64,000 nt of DNA, from contig JAJEKB010021243.1 of assembly GCA_022393335.1 (NCBI GenBank), positions 482,601 to 546,600 on the forward strand, in the 5' to 3' direction. This document shows, piece by piece, positions 1 to 11,463 of the stretch. Source of the DNA: Macrotrachela quadricornifera (lineage: Eukaryota; Rotifera; Eurotatoria; Philodinida; Philodinidae). Every line of letters starts with the position of its first letter. Position 1 is the stretch's first letter. The notes under the pieces were generated by a model that saw only the letters and a program-made list of their open reading frames with translations, made no database searches and was not told the origin of the DNA. Position numbers and translations under genes: made by a program.

Positions 1-1766
1 TGATGATGTTGAACTAATAACCAGAGAATTAAAATCAAAGAAGATAGAATAAAATAATAAGAGAATACATAACTTGTAAGAGATCTATCTCACCTTGTTT
101 TGATAATCGATGAAGATGTAATATTCATTATTGTAACATTTGTTGATTGTTGTGATGTTATTGAAGATCTAAATAGAAAACCAATTATTTTCATCACTAT
201 TCAATAATAACTTACGTTGATACTACAAATGAAGACATCATGGATGTAACTTGTGTTGTTATAGAAGTACTACTAAAAGAAAGTTCAAAGAAATGAGTTT
301 TTATTAGATTAATGAACAAAAACTAACGTTATAGTTGCTGATGTTTGTATTGATGTTATCATTGTTGTTGATCTATGCAGAAACATACGAAACAAAAACC
401 TAATATTGTTTCTCTTGAAATAAAGAATCAATCTTACGCAACAGTTGCTCCTGGACATAATGGAACACTAGTTAAACTAACAGAAAATGTCATACAATAT
501 TGATCAGATTGAACACTTGCACTAGAAATACAAAATATAAATAATACAATTTTATTATTCAGTTATTCAGATAAGCATATAACTAACTTATCAACTGCAA
601 CAGCACAAAAAACAAGTGAACCCACTTGAGTAAGTGTTGGTGTCCATGTTATTTTCATTGACCATAATGATGAATTAGTGGTATTTTGAATAAGTGGACT
701 CTTGTTTAGAATGGGAAAAGATAATGTTGCAATATCAAGAATTGTTCGTCCACTACCACACTGATTAATAACTGTAAATGTTATTGTAAAATTAACACCT
801 ACTTGTACACCTTGACAATCATTATTTTTGATATTGGCAATCAAAAGAGGTTTAAGTGTACAAATTGGAGTTGCATAAACATAAATCAAAAATTGAAGAG
901 GAACAGAACTCAATGGAATACTACTTGTATTTGTTAGAAAATCTTCTACCTGTCATTAAATATAAAATGATATCTAATGAAAAACAAAATACTATAAATG
1001 AATAGATAACCTGTATTGCAACAAGATAATAATCACCAGCTGTGATTCCAGTGATTGTTAAAATGCAAGACGTAGATAATGTTGTACCTGATGGTAAAGA
1101 TGTAGGTGGACAAGCATTGGCACATTCAGAATATCCATTTGCAAATCGACATCGTAGAAAATCATTGTCTGCATCAAGAACTGGGATTTGAATGGTTTGT
1201 TGAATATTAACAGGTATACTTATGTATGAAATACATGTAGCTACTGGTGGTGTATTAATTAAACCATTGTCTGATCTTGCACGTAAATCAAGAGTACAAG
1301 AAAGACTCCAGCCTGCAGCACTACCTAGTGCCAATAGTTGCCAGCCACCACTGGTACCAAAAGTCACAATAAAATGAGCTCCAGCAGTAAGATTAACTAA
1401 ACTAGATCTTTGACTTACTGTTAAGTCAAGTGCAGTTGAGAAATCGACACAAGTACCAATGATAGGTACTTCATGACCAACATAACCACCTGATGTTGAA
1501 CAACTATCATTACATAATAAACTCGACCCACTTCCCGCTTTCATTCCTAGATTAACGTCAGGTGATTGAGCAGCAATCATACTATCATTGCATTCAATTT
1601 GACTCAATGTCCAACTATATGTTTGAGTAATTATGATGAAGACTGTACTACCATTTGTGACATTGTTGTTAATTGGTTTCCAAGTAATTGTACCACCACG
1701 AAAGTGGCTCGCTTCAATATTGAATCCAAACCAGAATATTAGTAAGAGAAAATAAATACGATACAT
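1..1766 (-). CDS. HFRGG-ectodomain membrane protein, copy 1 (3' part outside window)
   Basis: Family not recognised by name. The first exon encodes a hydrophobic signal peptide, then the mature start EASHFRGGTITWKP and a Cys-containing ectodomain with several N-x-S/T sites. Exons by alignment to copy 2 (minus strand): 1011..1766, 588..949, 438..521, 328..372, 216..272, 94..168 and 1..13, all with GT-AG ends. Exons at 328-372, 216-272 and 94-168 encode only Ser/Thr/Ile-rich mucin-like stalk. The window begins one base inside the 14-nt micro-exon; the transmembrane and cytoplasmic exons seen in copy 2 must lie to the left. The start Met at 1766 is the first in-frame Met before the signal peptide; it differs from copy 2, which starts MTIKTMFLD. 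Inference: a cell-surface receptor or adhesion protein of unknown ligand. Confidence 0.8.
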
Positions 1767-2580
1767 CTAAAAAATACAGTTTCAATAGTCTTATTAAATC
1801 CTATTATGCCTTAAAACTCTTTCGTATAATATTATTTCCCCTGTATAAAAAGACACTGATTGTCAGCTAGCTTATTATTTCATGATTTATTTTGCTTACT
1901 ATTTGTAGTAGATTAATAACAGAGTTATGAGAATCGTGATCAGGTTATTTCGCATAGCAAAAGTGCATTAAAAAAAAATGAAATGTGAATAAGAAAGACT
2001 TCTGATCAATTGCTATGTTGTTCTTTATTAATAAATTGACAGAACGATCAATCAGAAATTCAATGGACTCAAGCGTTACTATCGTGATAGAATAGAGAAT
2101 AAATGGTGTGTTTTCTGTTTTTGTGAAGTTCTCAAGGAGTCGTTTGAAGCACTATCTTTGTGTCTTTACATAAGATGCATTCGTTAAAGTATCAGTGAGA
2201 CACTCACTAAAACTGCGATTTCATATATGTATAAAGATATATATGCTAATAAACAAACAATATTTCAATGACATTCATTGTTTGAGATGCAAAATAAATA
2301 TTCTTGAATTTTCAAGAAACCATACATTTTTTTCAATTATTTTGTCCAAAAAATATATTTTTTTGCTCATGTCAAAGAAACACACTATCGACTTGAATTG
2401 AAATGGAAATCAAAAAGCTTTGAAATTAAAAAAGTGCATTTTCTTATCTCACATATTCTATAAAGCTTGGTGTCTTTTTTTTTCTTTTTTTTCATAATGT
2501 TAGCTTCAGTGGTCTTTCATGCAAACATACTGTTAATTTATCAACTATATTTAACATATTTCACGCGATCTGATTTTATA
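1767..2580. repeat. Diverged upstream flank of the tandem duplication (left copy)
   Basis: This stretch aligns by eye with about 14180-15000: both carry the same order of short blocks, such as a TAGTAGAT(T/G)AATAACAGAGA segment, a GAATAAGAAAGA segment and ATCGACTTGAAT. Identity is clearly lower than within the gene bodies. It is probably the promoter and 5' flank that was copied with the gene. No separate gene is supported here. Confidence 0.6.
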
Positions 2581-3129
2581 CAACAGTTGCTCTAATAGTT
2601 TTATTTTCGTATGTCTTCTTCTCTTGACAAATGCACTTGTTGACCATTTCATTCTGTATTGGCTCGTTGTTTTTTATTTTCTGTTTGTGACAGCATGTGA
2701 ACAACTGCTTTCTCAATGAATTGTGCAGTTTCAAAACTTTGTTCTCTTTCTCCTATGTATTACATAATTAAAACGAAATAGAAGAGATAAGATTCTGATG
2801 TCATCTTCTCTTGCCTTCTTTCCGTATCATCTCTTTGACTCCATTCTCTCGTATATATATAAATACTGGTTTCTTTAGAAGAAAGGAAAAGATGGACAGA
2901 AAAGGTGGAAGTTACTCAACTATCCCTATCATAATCTCTATTATATTCCTCGCTTTGAGCTTTATAAAATGCTTTCATAACATTGAGATGCGTGGATCAT
3001 TCCAAAAATTTTTTGATTTGCAATACTGGTGGTTCAGTTTAAAATGATTTGATTATATTTATTCAAAGTACTGTCTTTGTACACTAATGCACTTATTTAT
3101 TCTTCCAAATCATTGTTCATAACATTGGT

Positions 3130-3730
3130 AGAAATCTTCTTTTCGGAGACCGTGCATTTGTTCTTGGGCAGCAGCATGAAACTCATTAATGTCCTGAAGA
3201 TTTTTTCTACGACCCTATTCTTTAATTTTTGGAAATAGCTAGAAGTCGCACAGACTCAAATCCGGTGACTACGCTGGATGACCCATCAACTTAACTTGTT
3301 GAGAACCTGAGTTTGTTTTATCCCATGTGCTGGTAGATTATTATGGTGAATTATAAGACTCTTGAGACGTCGATTTTTTCCACCTGTTCCAAAACATTCG
3401 AGAGGTGTTCATTTGCATAGCATTTAGTTGTAATTGTTTCACTGTTTACAAGAAGAATAATTATGTTAAAATCAGATTTCGTCAAAAAAATCACAAACAT
3501 GTGTTTGTCAACACAACGTTTTCTACGAACTTTAGTTGGGCAAGAATCATTGCTTGTCACCCAAACTTGACTTTGACGCTTCATCCCTGGATCATAATAG
3601 TAGAGCCAATTTTCAATATTACCAAAAGGAAACATGTCCAAGAGCTAAAACTTTGTGGACTTTCTTGTAATGGTTTGGCCTACCACAACAACTATCAAAC
3701 TCGTATATATCTGTTAATTCAATCAAGAAT
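3130..3730 (-). pseudogene. Decayed mariner-like transposase, relic 1
   Basis: The minus-strand frame from 3641 to 3351 reads YYYDPGMKRQSQVWV, then a P-x-K-x-R-R segment and an M-x-V-I-F block. This is the order around the second catalytic region of mariner transposases. Continuing toward 3130 in broken frames are remnants of the D-N-A-P-A-H region and the region after it. Stops and frameshifts interrupt it, and the usual D-E-S/T-W motif reads I-E-N-W. No complete terminal inverted repeats were identified. A dead class II element. Confidence 0.75.
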
Positions 3731-4067
3731 CTAAAAACTTTTGGGGTGACCCAAGTACATATGCTTGCGTTGCTTTTCAGGTAAGTTTTACTATGAATTA
3801 TATACTAAATGAAGAAATTGATTTAGAAAACAGCAACATTAATAGCTCACTAAGTGGTGAAAGAATATAAAATGTATTTTCTATATGTATACCGTATAGC
3901 ATTCTCTATTAAATTTTTCAGTTTCAATCAGAGCTATTCTGTTCGATTAGTCTATTCAAAAGAATCAAGGCTTGTACCTTAAACTAATCATACTGTACAT
4001 CTCTTCATTTATTTTTCGACTAAACAAGAATAGCTGCAGCTTTCTCTTCTACAAAATGTCAACTAAT

Positions 4068-5165
4068 CTGACAAAGGACAAGTTGCAATAAGGCCATTTT
4101 CTCACTCAAAAAATTTCTCAAAAAGGATTATATATTCAGAATCGGCATTAAGTTCTGAGAAAAAAGAGGTACTCTTTGCTGCCAAATAACAACTTTCATT
4201 TTTCACGGTTCATTATGCATCCCTGTAGGGAACCTCAGGATCATCGAAAATTTTTTCCAAAATTTCAGTGAATTTAGCATTTTCTGATATAGAAGCTTAT
4301 GCCGATTTCGAATTTCAAATTAAAATGTAAAAAAATTAAGTTTTGGTAGAAAAAAAATTATATGGGACCCCTTTCTGCAATCCACTTCCATCCCAGTATT
4401 TTCACCATCTGACCATGTTCATCATTTTTGTTCGTATTTTTGAAGTTATATTTGGAAAGAGTATGAAAAATTGCATTGATCTATATATGACACTCAGTAG
4501 TAAGACACTTCTTTATCCCACCTATATGCGGTTCCAGCGCCCAAAACTTGATGTGACCCCAGTATTTCCGGTATTTTATCATGTTCTTCATTTCTTTTTT
4601 GTTTATGAGGTCATATTCGGAAAGTGCATGAAAAACTGCATCGATCTACATATGTCACTCGTTGGTTGGAAATTTTCTTTCCCGTTTTATAAGGAGCGAA
4701 AGGGCTCCAAAATCGGCTTTTTTGCCTATTTGCATCTAAAACTCACCAAAACTCGACATCAGATACATTTTCTTTTTTTTAATTTCTGATTGGGAAAGCA
4801 ATTACACAATTTCGAACGGTGTCACTAGGCCACTTGTGCACGATAACTTGGAGTAGGCCTACCATAGCATCCTACAGTAAATCAATTTTTTTCTATCAAA
4901 GCTTAATTTTTTCAAATTTTAATTTAAAATCAGCATAAAATTCTGCATCAGATTATGCGAAATTCACTGAAATTTTGAAGAAAAATTCCGATGATTCTGA
5001 GGCTCCCTACAGGGGTGTATAATAAATTGTGAAAATTGAAAATTGTTTTTCACCAACAAAAAGTGCCTCCCTTTACTCAGAATTTAATCCTGATTTCGAA
5101 TATATAATTCTTTTTGCGAAATTTTTTGGGTGAGAAAACGCTCTTATCGCTACTTGTCCTTTCAG
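4068..5165. mobile_element. Foldback element A with internal tandem duplication
   Basis: Imperfect inverted repeat. The left arm, about 4068-4345, starts CTGACAAAGGACAAGT. Read backwards, the right arm (about 4905-5165) starts CTGAAAGGACAAGT, and the match continues for about 270 bp. Inside, two direct copies with a period of about 166 bp (from about 4392 and about 4558) share a CCCAGTATTT start and a GGAAAG(A/T)(G/C)ATGAAAAA block. No transposase is encoded; the open frame at 4343-4789 is only the tandem repeat read through. It behaves like a non-autonomous foldback/MITE-type element. Confidence 0.85.
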
Positions 5166-5652
5166 TGTGTAATAAACAACTAAAAATAAAGCAGAGAGAC
5201 AAGAAATCGTTGAAAGGAGTCAACAGAAGATAAGGAATGAATCAACTTATTCTATTGACAACTATTCTATAAGACTATACTCTACGTGTTGATAATACTG
5301 TAATTGTGTAAAGGAACGCAAGAGAAAGTTGGAAAAAATAGTGACATATAAGAGTATATTGTTGATTTTTCGTTTGTTCCTTCGAATGTTAATAACAACT
5401 CCTGTTTCAATTGCTCTTTTTTGTTCGTCAGAACAGCTTATGCATATAAGCTCAAAAATTTTAGCTGTGGTCAGTACTACGATATCTTGAGTCTGCTTAT
5501 GGACATTCCTTTAAAATCCTGCATAGACAAAATATTTATTTTATCTTGATTACAGTAAGCATATTAAACATAACTAATATACAAAATAAAAATTGCTGCT
5601 TCAGTGAGTAAAAATGCACTTTTCATAATAATATTCAAGAAGATTCAATAGA

Positions 5653-6541
5653 TTAATAGTGGAATTTAGCATAATTTTTCTCTCCGTCGCTGTCATCATT
5701 GTATGACAATATGTTCACTTCGCTATAATCATAAACGATGGACGGTCTTCTCCTTGTTGTTGATCTTTGTCGATTATGAGTTACCCGACGGCCGATTGTA
5801 GGTACTTTCACAGCTACAAGTAGAAAAGCAGAGCATTGTATAGCTTTCATATAAAATATTCTAGCAATCATATATACTTTTTTCAATTTGTGCATTATAA
5901 GAATGAACGTAGGATCTAGGTGGCGATGATGAACGAAATACTCTTTCTTTTGATATTGATTTTGATTTATGAGAATTTTGTAATTGAAACCGATGGCCAA
6001 CTGTTGTACAAATACTGTTATATAATTGTTCTGCTTTGTTTTCAAAACATTTTAAATGATAAAAATCAAGCCATAACAAACCGGCTGTTATAAAACCTAA
6101 GAGAAAAACAAGAGTGAACGTTACTGTTCTTTTGAGAAATATCTATAGATCTTATTACCCAGCCAACTTGATGCTTCCCAGTTCTCTTCTAACTTCAATG
6201 GAATGATTGGTATATTACATTGTTTTGCATATTGCAGCTCTTGTTTACAAAAACTAGATTCTTGATAATCTGGCGTCATGAAACATACGAAGCAAGCAGA
6301 ATTTTCAATTGCCTTGGCAATCCTAAACAAAATAAAGTAATATGAAACAACACCTTTCGAGCAATTTTCCATACCCAGCATATAAATCATTTGATGATAC
6401 ACCAGCTTTAATATCCATCCATACTGGTATTTGTTTATTAACTAGATAATTATAAACGGATGAAACTAATTTCTGTACTTTCCATTCATATGATAACATA
6501 ACATGAGGCTGTTGTGGCATGTTCGGCTTTTGCGTGGTCAA
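5653..6541 (-). CDS. TIR-domain protein, 236 aa
   Basis: Four minus-strand exons: 6375..6541, 6159..6322, 5878..6096 and 5813..5653 (coding in descending order); 711 nt, three GT-AG introns of 52-64 bp. Residues about 12-125 form a TIR domain: HVMLSYEW (first strand), PVWMDIKAG, CFMTPDYQESSFCKQEL and the closing WLGFITAGLLWLDF. The S-x-x-C-x-x-E-L element carries Glu84 where TIR NADases have their catalytic glutamate, so NAD+ cleavage is possible. This is inferred from the motif only. The C-terminal ~110 residues are Ser/Arg-rich, then acidic, with no recognised domain. Both outer ORF fragments are needed: splicing after WLG restores GFITAG. TIR proteins of this shape occur in bdelloid rotifers. 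Likely role: innate immunity or NAD signalling. Confidence 0.85.
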
Positions 6542-8039
6542 AAATTTTATAATACTTGATTTATGTGAATAAACGAAATAAAGAATGAAGAAAGAAAAAG
6601 AAAAAAAGAAAACTATTTTTGATTTCTTTCGTCATTTTCTGTCGTTGGTTTTTTCCGCGCATGGTTGATCGAACATAAACACATTCAACATTGGCAACTG
6701 CGTAAAAGTTTCTTTCTAAAAAATCATGACTTTTTTTGTACTCAATCTTCATTCCGACTCTCTTTTATTTTCATCCAATTACAAACCCATAAAGATAATG
6801 ACGATAATTTAAAGTTAGCTTCATTGATTATGAATTATCATTTGATCATATAACTTCTTTAATTTTTCGAATTTGTGTTTATCAGCAATGAGTCTCTTTA
6901 TCAAACTTCAATAATATTAAAACCATTTGATTGCATACAAATTTCGGTGCTCTTCTACTCTCACCTTCACTATTGCAACGCAGTATGAAACGAATTCTTT
7001 GCATAAAGAAAATCATTAACAGAGAATGATCAAACGCATTAATTGTTATCATGATCAAATGAGAGAACGAAGAAAACTTTCAACAAAGAATATACCTGAA
7101 GTTTTAAGAATAATCGCAATTTTTTTATTATTCACTCTGATTTTCAATGTTGTTTGGATAGCAAACAGTCAGGATGCAAGAAGATTGACTTTCATTTTTG
7201 ATTAAATACTAGACTGATGATTTATAGTGAGCTCCTTGACCATTCTACAATTCAAGATTAGATTGGAAGAAAGGCTGCGTCAAACTCAGGTTTTCGAATG
7301 GTCTAGAGAAATCTTAGATTGGGCTGAATTCAAGATTGGCTCACAACATGCATATAGACGATGTGTCATTTCTAGTGTCTTTTTTTTTTCTTTCTCTTTT
7401 GGTATTGGTTTTTTCCAGTTGATATTGTCCATTTTTTGTACGTTTTTAGTTTTATTTCAAATGAAAAACATGTTATATCAAAATAATAAGAGATAAAAAA
7501 ACTGACACAACATCTATATATATATAGTGAGACGGATGATAGGTAATACAGAGTTAAAAAGTATAGAGAGTAATATGAGAAAATGACAGATGGCGTGTCT
7601 TAATAGAAAGATTTTATTACAATGAGCAAATTCGTAAATAATGATATTTTACTACAACTTACGAAAGGTTTTGCTTGAAGAAAAAGTCCTTTCTTTTAGA
7701 TAATGTTAATTTTAAAATAGTAAATCTGATATATTTCTCTTGAACTATATAACAACATGCTTGATTGAAATTTCATGACATTCTAGGAAATTTTACAATA
7801 CAACATTAAGATCTTGCTTTTCCTGTCTTATTTTTACTTTGTATTTCGTAGTAGAAGAGAATAAACAATTCTTTGTCAATTACTACTCTATAATGATTCA
7901 TATTTGACTTCTCATGTACGATGATAATTACTTAAAGAGAACATTGGATAATTTATATTAAACGACAATCAAACGCATAGAAAATCTGTATTTGTACTTT
8001 CGATCTCAAATTAACAAGGAATAAAGCTTTTAGCGCAAT
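6542..8039. other. No supported gene
   Basis: Only short open frames without family resemblance or good splice context. Mostly AT-rich sequence with a short TA microsatellite near 7517. Confidence 0.5.
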
Positions 8040-8300
8040 CCCTTCGGGATTAAAAATGTGAAACACGATACACTCATTGTTGGTAATTCTCTAAAAATTG
8101 GTCTTTTATGTATAACTGGCCATGCTTCCGCATTAATCCTGACTTTAGACCATAGAACTTCAATGAGAAGACACTCCATTGGCATTTTAACTAGACTCGA
8201 GTTATATATGACCCCTGATAGTATCCTGAAGTTATCTGTCACAATATGTGATGACTTTAGATCGCGTTTCTCACTCTCTATGATGAGCCCAACATCCTGT
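8040..8300 (+). repeat. Dispersed repeat family R1, copy 1
   Basis: Homologous, in opposite orientation, to 52850-53170. Shared blocks include AATAAAAAATG-like and GATACACTCATT/GATGTACTCATT segments, GAACTTCAA, ATTTTAACT and CCTGATA. It contains GTCAC/GTGAC-rich tails (TCTGTCACAATATGTGATGA) that recur around 8550-8610. Probably a remnant of a dispersed element; no full protein is readable. Confidence 0.65.
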
Positions 8301-8307
8301 CTCTAAC

Positions 8308-8520
8308 GGATAATTAATCAATTAGATGGGAATTAATTAATCAGCTTAGATGTTGGTCACGATCTGCATTAGATATTTAATTAATTAAACAGTAATTAAT
8401 TAACTAAATAGACATTAGTTGCTTACCTAGACACGAACTAATTAATTACATACGAATTTAATAATTAAATCCAATTAATTAGTTAAAAACGAATCTAATA
8501 ATTAATTAATACATTAAGAT
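8308..8520. repeat. ATTAATTA-rich low-complexity block
   Basis: At least ten ATTAATT/TAATTAA palindromic cores spaced 10-30 bp, separated by short variable words such as AGACAT, ACGAAT and GATGTTGG. Looks like a degenerate tandem or cryptic satellite. Confidence 0.75.
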
Positions 8521-8622
8521 GTAGGTTACGGTTTGAGATGGTACTCTTGCCTGTCTGTCACGGTCTGTGATGTCTGTCACGTCTGTGACGCTTCGTTGCT
8601 AAGGGTGCCTGTCACGTCTGTG

Positions 8623-8650
8623 GGGGGAGGCCGCGGGGGGGGGGGGGGGG
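8623..8650. repeat. Poly-G tract next to GTCAC/GTGAC repeats
   Basis: A near-pure guanine run interrupted by AGGCCGC, very out of character for this AT-rich window. The preceding 8545-8615 bp contain repeated CTGTCACG(G)TCTGTGA words that can pair with each other. Confidence 0.85.
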
Positions 8651-8867
8651 TCCAAATTTCTACACTTAAACACTCTCTTTTAGATCGTGTTTCACAAAAG
8701 CAGAACGTGCTGTTTATTCGTTACCTTTGATATTCCTGAATAGAGTTGATACCTTAATTTGTTTCAAATGTTCAATCAAATTCCATATAGTGAATGTTTT
8801 CAATCTGAACAGATTTTCTAGGAAGTCGTACAAATTCTTTCATTATTAAATAAATTATCAATAAACC

Positions 8868-10007
8868 ATGAGTATATGTAAAATACGCTCTCATCCACTC
8901 TGACCTGTTATCTGCAGAACATCTATGAAAAGAGAATTAAATCCCATTTTTATCGATCCACTCTGACCCACATCCTAACGAAACAAGTAACAGTCATTCA
9001 TAAACAAAACTATCAAAGGTATTCATTAGGTATACACCAAATCCAATTCGAGTCAAATCTAAGTCTTGAATTTGACTAAATTTACTTGAAATAGATCAGA
9101 TCAAATCTAAATACGAATGCAATGGCGACCATAATCGGTTTACCGATAATCGGTATAAATTGATAATCGTTCTATCGGTAGGTATCCACAAGTCTTCATT
9201 GTCTATCCAATGGGAGAAGTACCTATAAGTCTTCATGGCTAATCTTATATGGTATCCATAACTCGCCATACCCTATCCTATAGAAGTACCTATAGGTTCT
9301 TATACGCTATTTCGAAGGATTCACTATAAGTGTTTATCCTGTATTCGGGGCACCTTCATAATTCTTAAGTCTCTATTTAATGCTGACCTCATGATAGACC
9401 ATGAAGACTTATGAAGAGTACCACAAATAAGGCAAAAGAACCTATAAAGGGTATTCTAAAATACCCTACAAGAACCTATGAAGGGTCTTCCAAACAGCTT
9501 ATAAGAACCTATAGGTACTTCTATAGGATAGGACATGACGAATTACGGATACCCTATAGGATGAGCCATGTAGACTTATAGGTACTTCTCCCATTGGATA
9601 GACAATGAAGACTTGTGAATACCTACCGATGGAACGATTATCGATTTATACCGATTATCGGTAAACCGATTATGGTCGCCATTGCATTCGTATTTAGATT
9701 TGATCTGATCTATTTCAAGTAAATTTAGTCAAATTCAAGACTTAGATTTGACTCGAATTGGATTTGGTGTATACCTAATGAATACCTTTGATAGTTTTGT
9801 TTATGAATGACTGTTACTTGTTTCGTTAGGATGTGGGTCAGAGTGGATCGATAAAAATGGGATTTTATTTTATTTTCATAGATGTTCTGCAGATAACGGA
9901 TCAGAATGGAGTCGTATGGGTGAAGAGTTTTATACTCTATGGATTGATACTATCTTCGATTGAAACGGCAGTCAGAGTGGGTGAGAGCGTATTTTACAAA
10001 TACTCAT
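8868..10007. mobile_element. Foldback element B: long near-perfect inverted repeat
   Basis: Left arm about 8868-9303, right arm about 9499-10007, almost identical when one is reversed. The outer ends read ATGAGTATATGTAAAATACG on the left and, reversed, ATGAGTATTTGTAAAATACG on the right. The right arm has about 70 extra bases near 9895-9970. The roughly 195-bp spacer contains further short direct repeats (AGAACCTATGAAGGG-like). Nested palindromes such as ACCGATTATCGGT lie within the arms. No ORF. High arm identity suggests recent formation or ongoing homogenisation. Confidence 0.9.
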
Positions 10008-10034
10008 AAATCATAGGTTCTTTTCATGCGTCTG

Positions 10035-10650
10035 ACAATACAAGGTGTTTGTGCTGATAATGAAAAAGATGGGATACATTCAAATCAAAGGAAACTTCTT
10101 ATTGCCAAAGCAAACGAAGTTAAAATATTAGCGGTCTTCGGCTTGTCTAGATAGAGATATTCAAATTTTACGATATCTAGAGTATATGCAGCGTGCTCAC
10201 AATTCAATATTTTAGCAAAGTTTTACTCTCATTTTTTCTGATAATTCGACAGAGCTCATCAAGTTCCATAAGAAAAAAAATGTTTCAAATGGAAAAAATA
10301 TTTTATGAGAAAAATCTAAAATATCATGATTTCCAAACAAAAGACAATAAACCCAAAGTTTCTGATTTTCGTAAAGCATCCTTTTTTCAACTTGAAACAT
10401 ATTTTTTCTTATACAACTCAATGAACTCTATCGAACCTTCAGGAAAAAAGAAAATAAAAGCCCTCTGAAATTTTAAATTATGAGCACTATACTTGTATTT
10501 TAAATATGTTAAAATTCGAATATTTGTGTCAGGGCAAACCAAGAGCTGCTAATATTTTAACTTTGTTGTTTTATCGAGGAAACCTTTCATTTGATCCGAT
10601 TATGTTCCACCTTTTTCAGTAACAGCACAAACATTTCCATTGTGAGTACA
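10035..10650. mobile_element. Foldback element C: older imperfect palindrome
   Basis: About 300-bp arms meet near 10340. Matching pairs include GTGTTTGTGCTGATAATGAA (left) with, reversed, ATGTTTGTGCTGTTACTGAA (right), and AAGTTAAAATATTAGC in both arms. Arms are clearly diverged. The ORFs at 10193-10468 (+) and 10212-10421 (-) are mirror readings of the arms. In the right arm's minus-strand frame a CTHNGNVCAVTEKGG segment distantly resembles the Cys-containing part of a BED zinc finger; this is a weak guess. Confidence 0.8.
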
Positions 10651-11463
10651 GAAATGTTTTCGGATTTAATAGCGCAATAATCATTCAATTGTTTTGAAAA
10701 CTAAAAAAAACAAGTAAAGGTAATTTGTACGACTAATTTCATCTGTTCAAATTACGAATACAATGGTTTTAATTCAAACAACAAACGAAAAAACAAACAG
10801 AAACTTGAAAAAAATCAAAATATCATTCGATTTTGATGGCGAACAGAATCAAGAAGACTAAGAAAACAAAGAGAGCTATCACGTCTCGAATGGTTTTCTA
10901 TGGGAATGTATTCATCGATCAGTATAAAATTTGATGAGGAAAGAAACGATCATACATAGAAGACATGTTTTGAAACTTATTGAAAAACGATATAAATTGT
11001 TTTTTCGTTTGATTTGCTGGAAAAATTAGAAAAAAAATTCCGTAAATAATCGAGGTATTCAAAACTATCTTCTGTTCCTTTAATTTTACCAATAAGTATA
11101 TTCACTCGGAATATAGTATCTGGTGCACATGTGACGATAACCTGCTGCCCTTGTAGGACAAACAACAATATTTATTATACCTTATAAAGAAGTTTTTCTG
11201 TTTTGTATTTTTTCTTATTGAAATATCAATAAATGATGCATAGCTAGGCATAAAATGAAAACATTTTCATCCGTTTTTCAAAAACAAAATAGTGCCCGAT
11301 GGTAACTCTGAGTAAACCTGCAAGAGAATATTAAAACATATATGAGGAGTGGTCACATTATAGATTAAGTAGTGATATGTTAAGTTATTAAGTTGGCATA
11401 TCATTTCATTTGGATACAGAGAGTCGAAAATGTTACTGCGACGTGATGGTGATGACGATTATT
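10651..11463. other. No supported gene
   Basis: A 63-residue minus frame at 10977-11168 has plausible composition, but no recognised family and no usable splice partners. The last 150 bp before 11464 is probably the 3' UTR of the neighbouring minus-strand gene. Confidence 0.4.

Noticed and set aside
2811..3047. 78-codon plus-strand frame with a hydrophobic stretch
   Set aside because: No family resemblance, no splice partners, no supporting context.
4343..4789. 148-codon plus-strand ORF
   Set aside because: It is the internal tandem repeat of foldback element A read through; both halves are the same repeat.
10193..10468. Overlapping ORFs on both strands
   Set aside because: They are the two arms of an imperfect palindrome read in opposite directions, not two genes.
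10977..11168. 63-codon minus frame that could be an exon
   Set aside because: Plausible composition but no homologous family and no consistent splice sites to neighbours.
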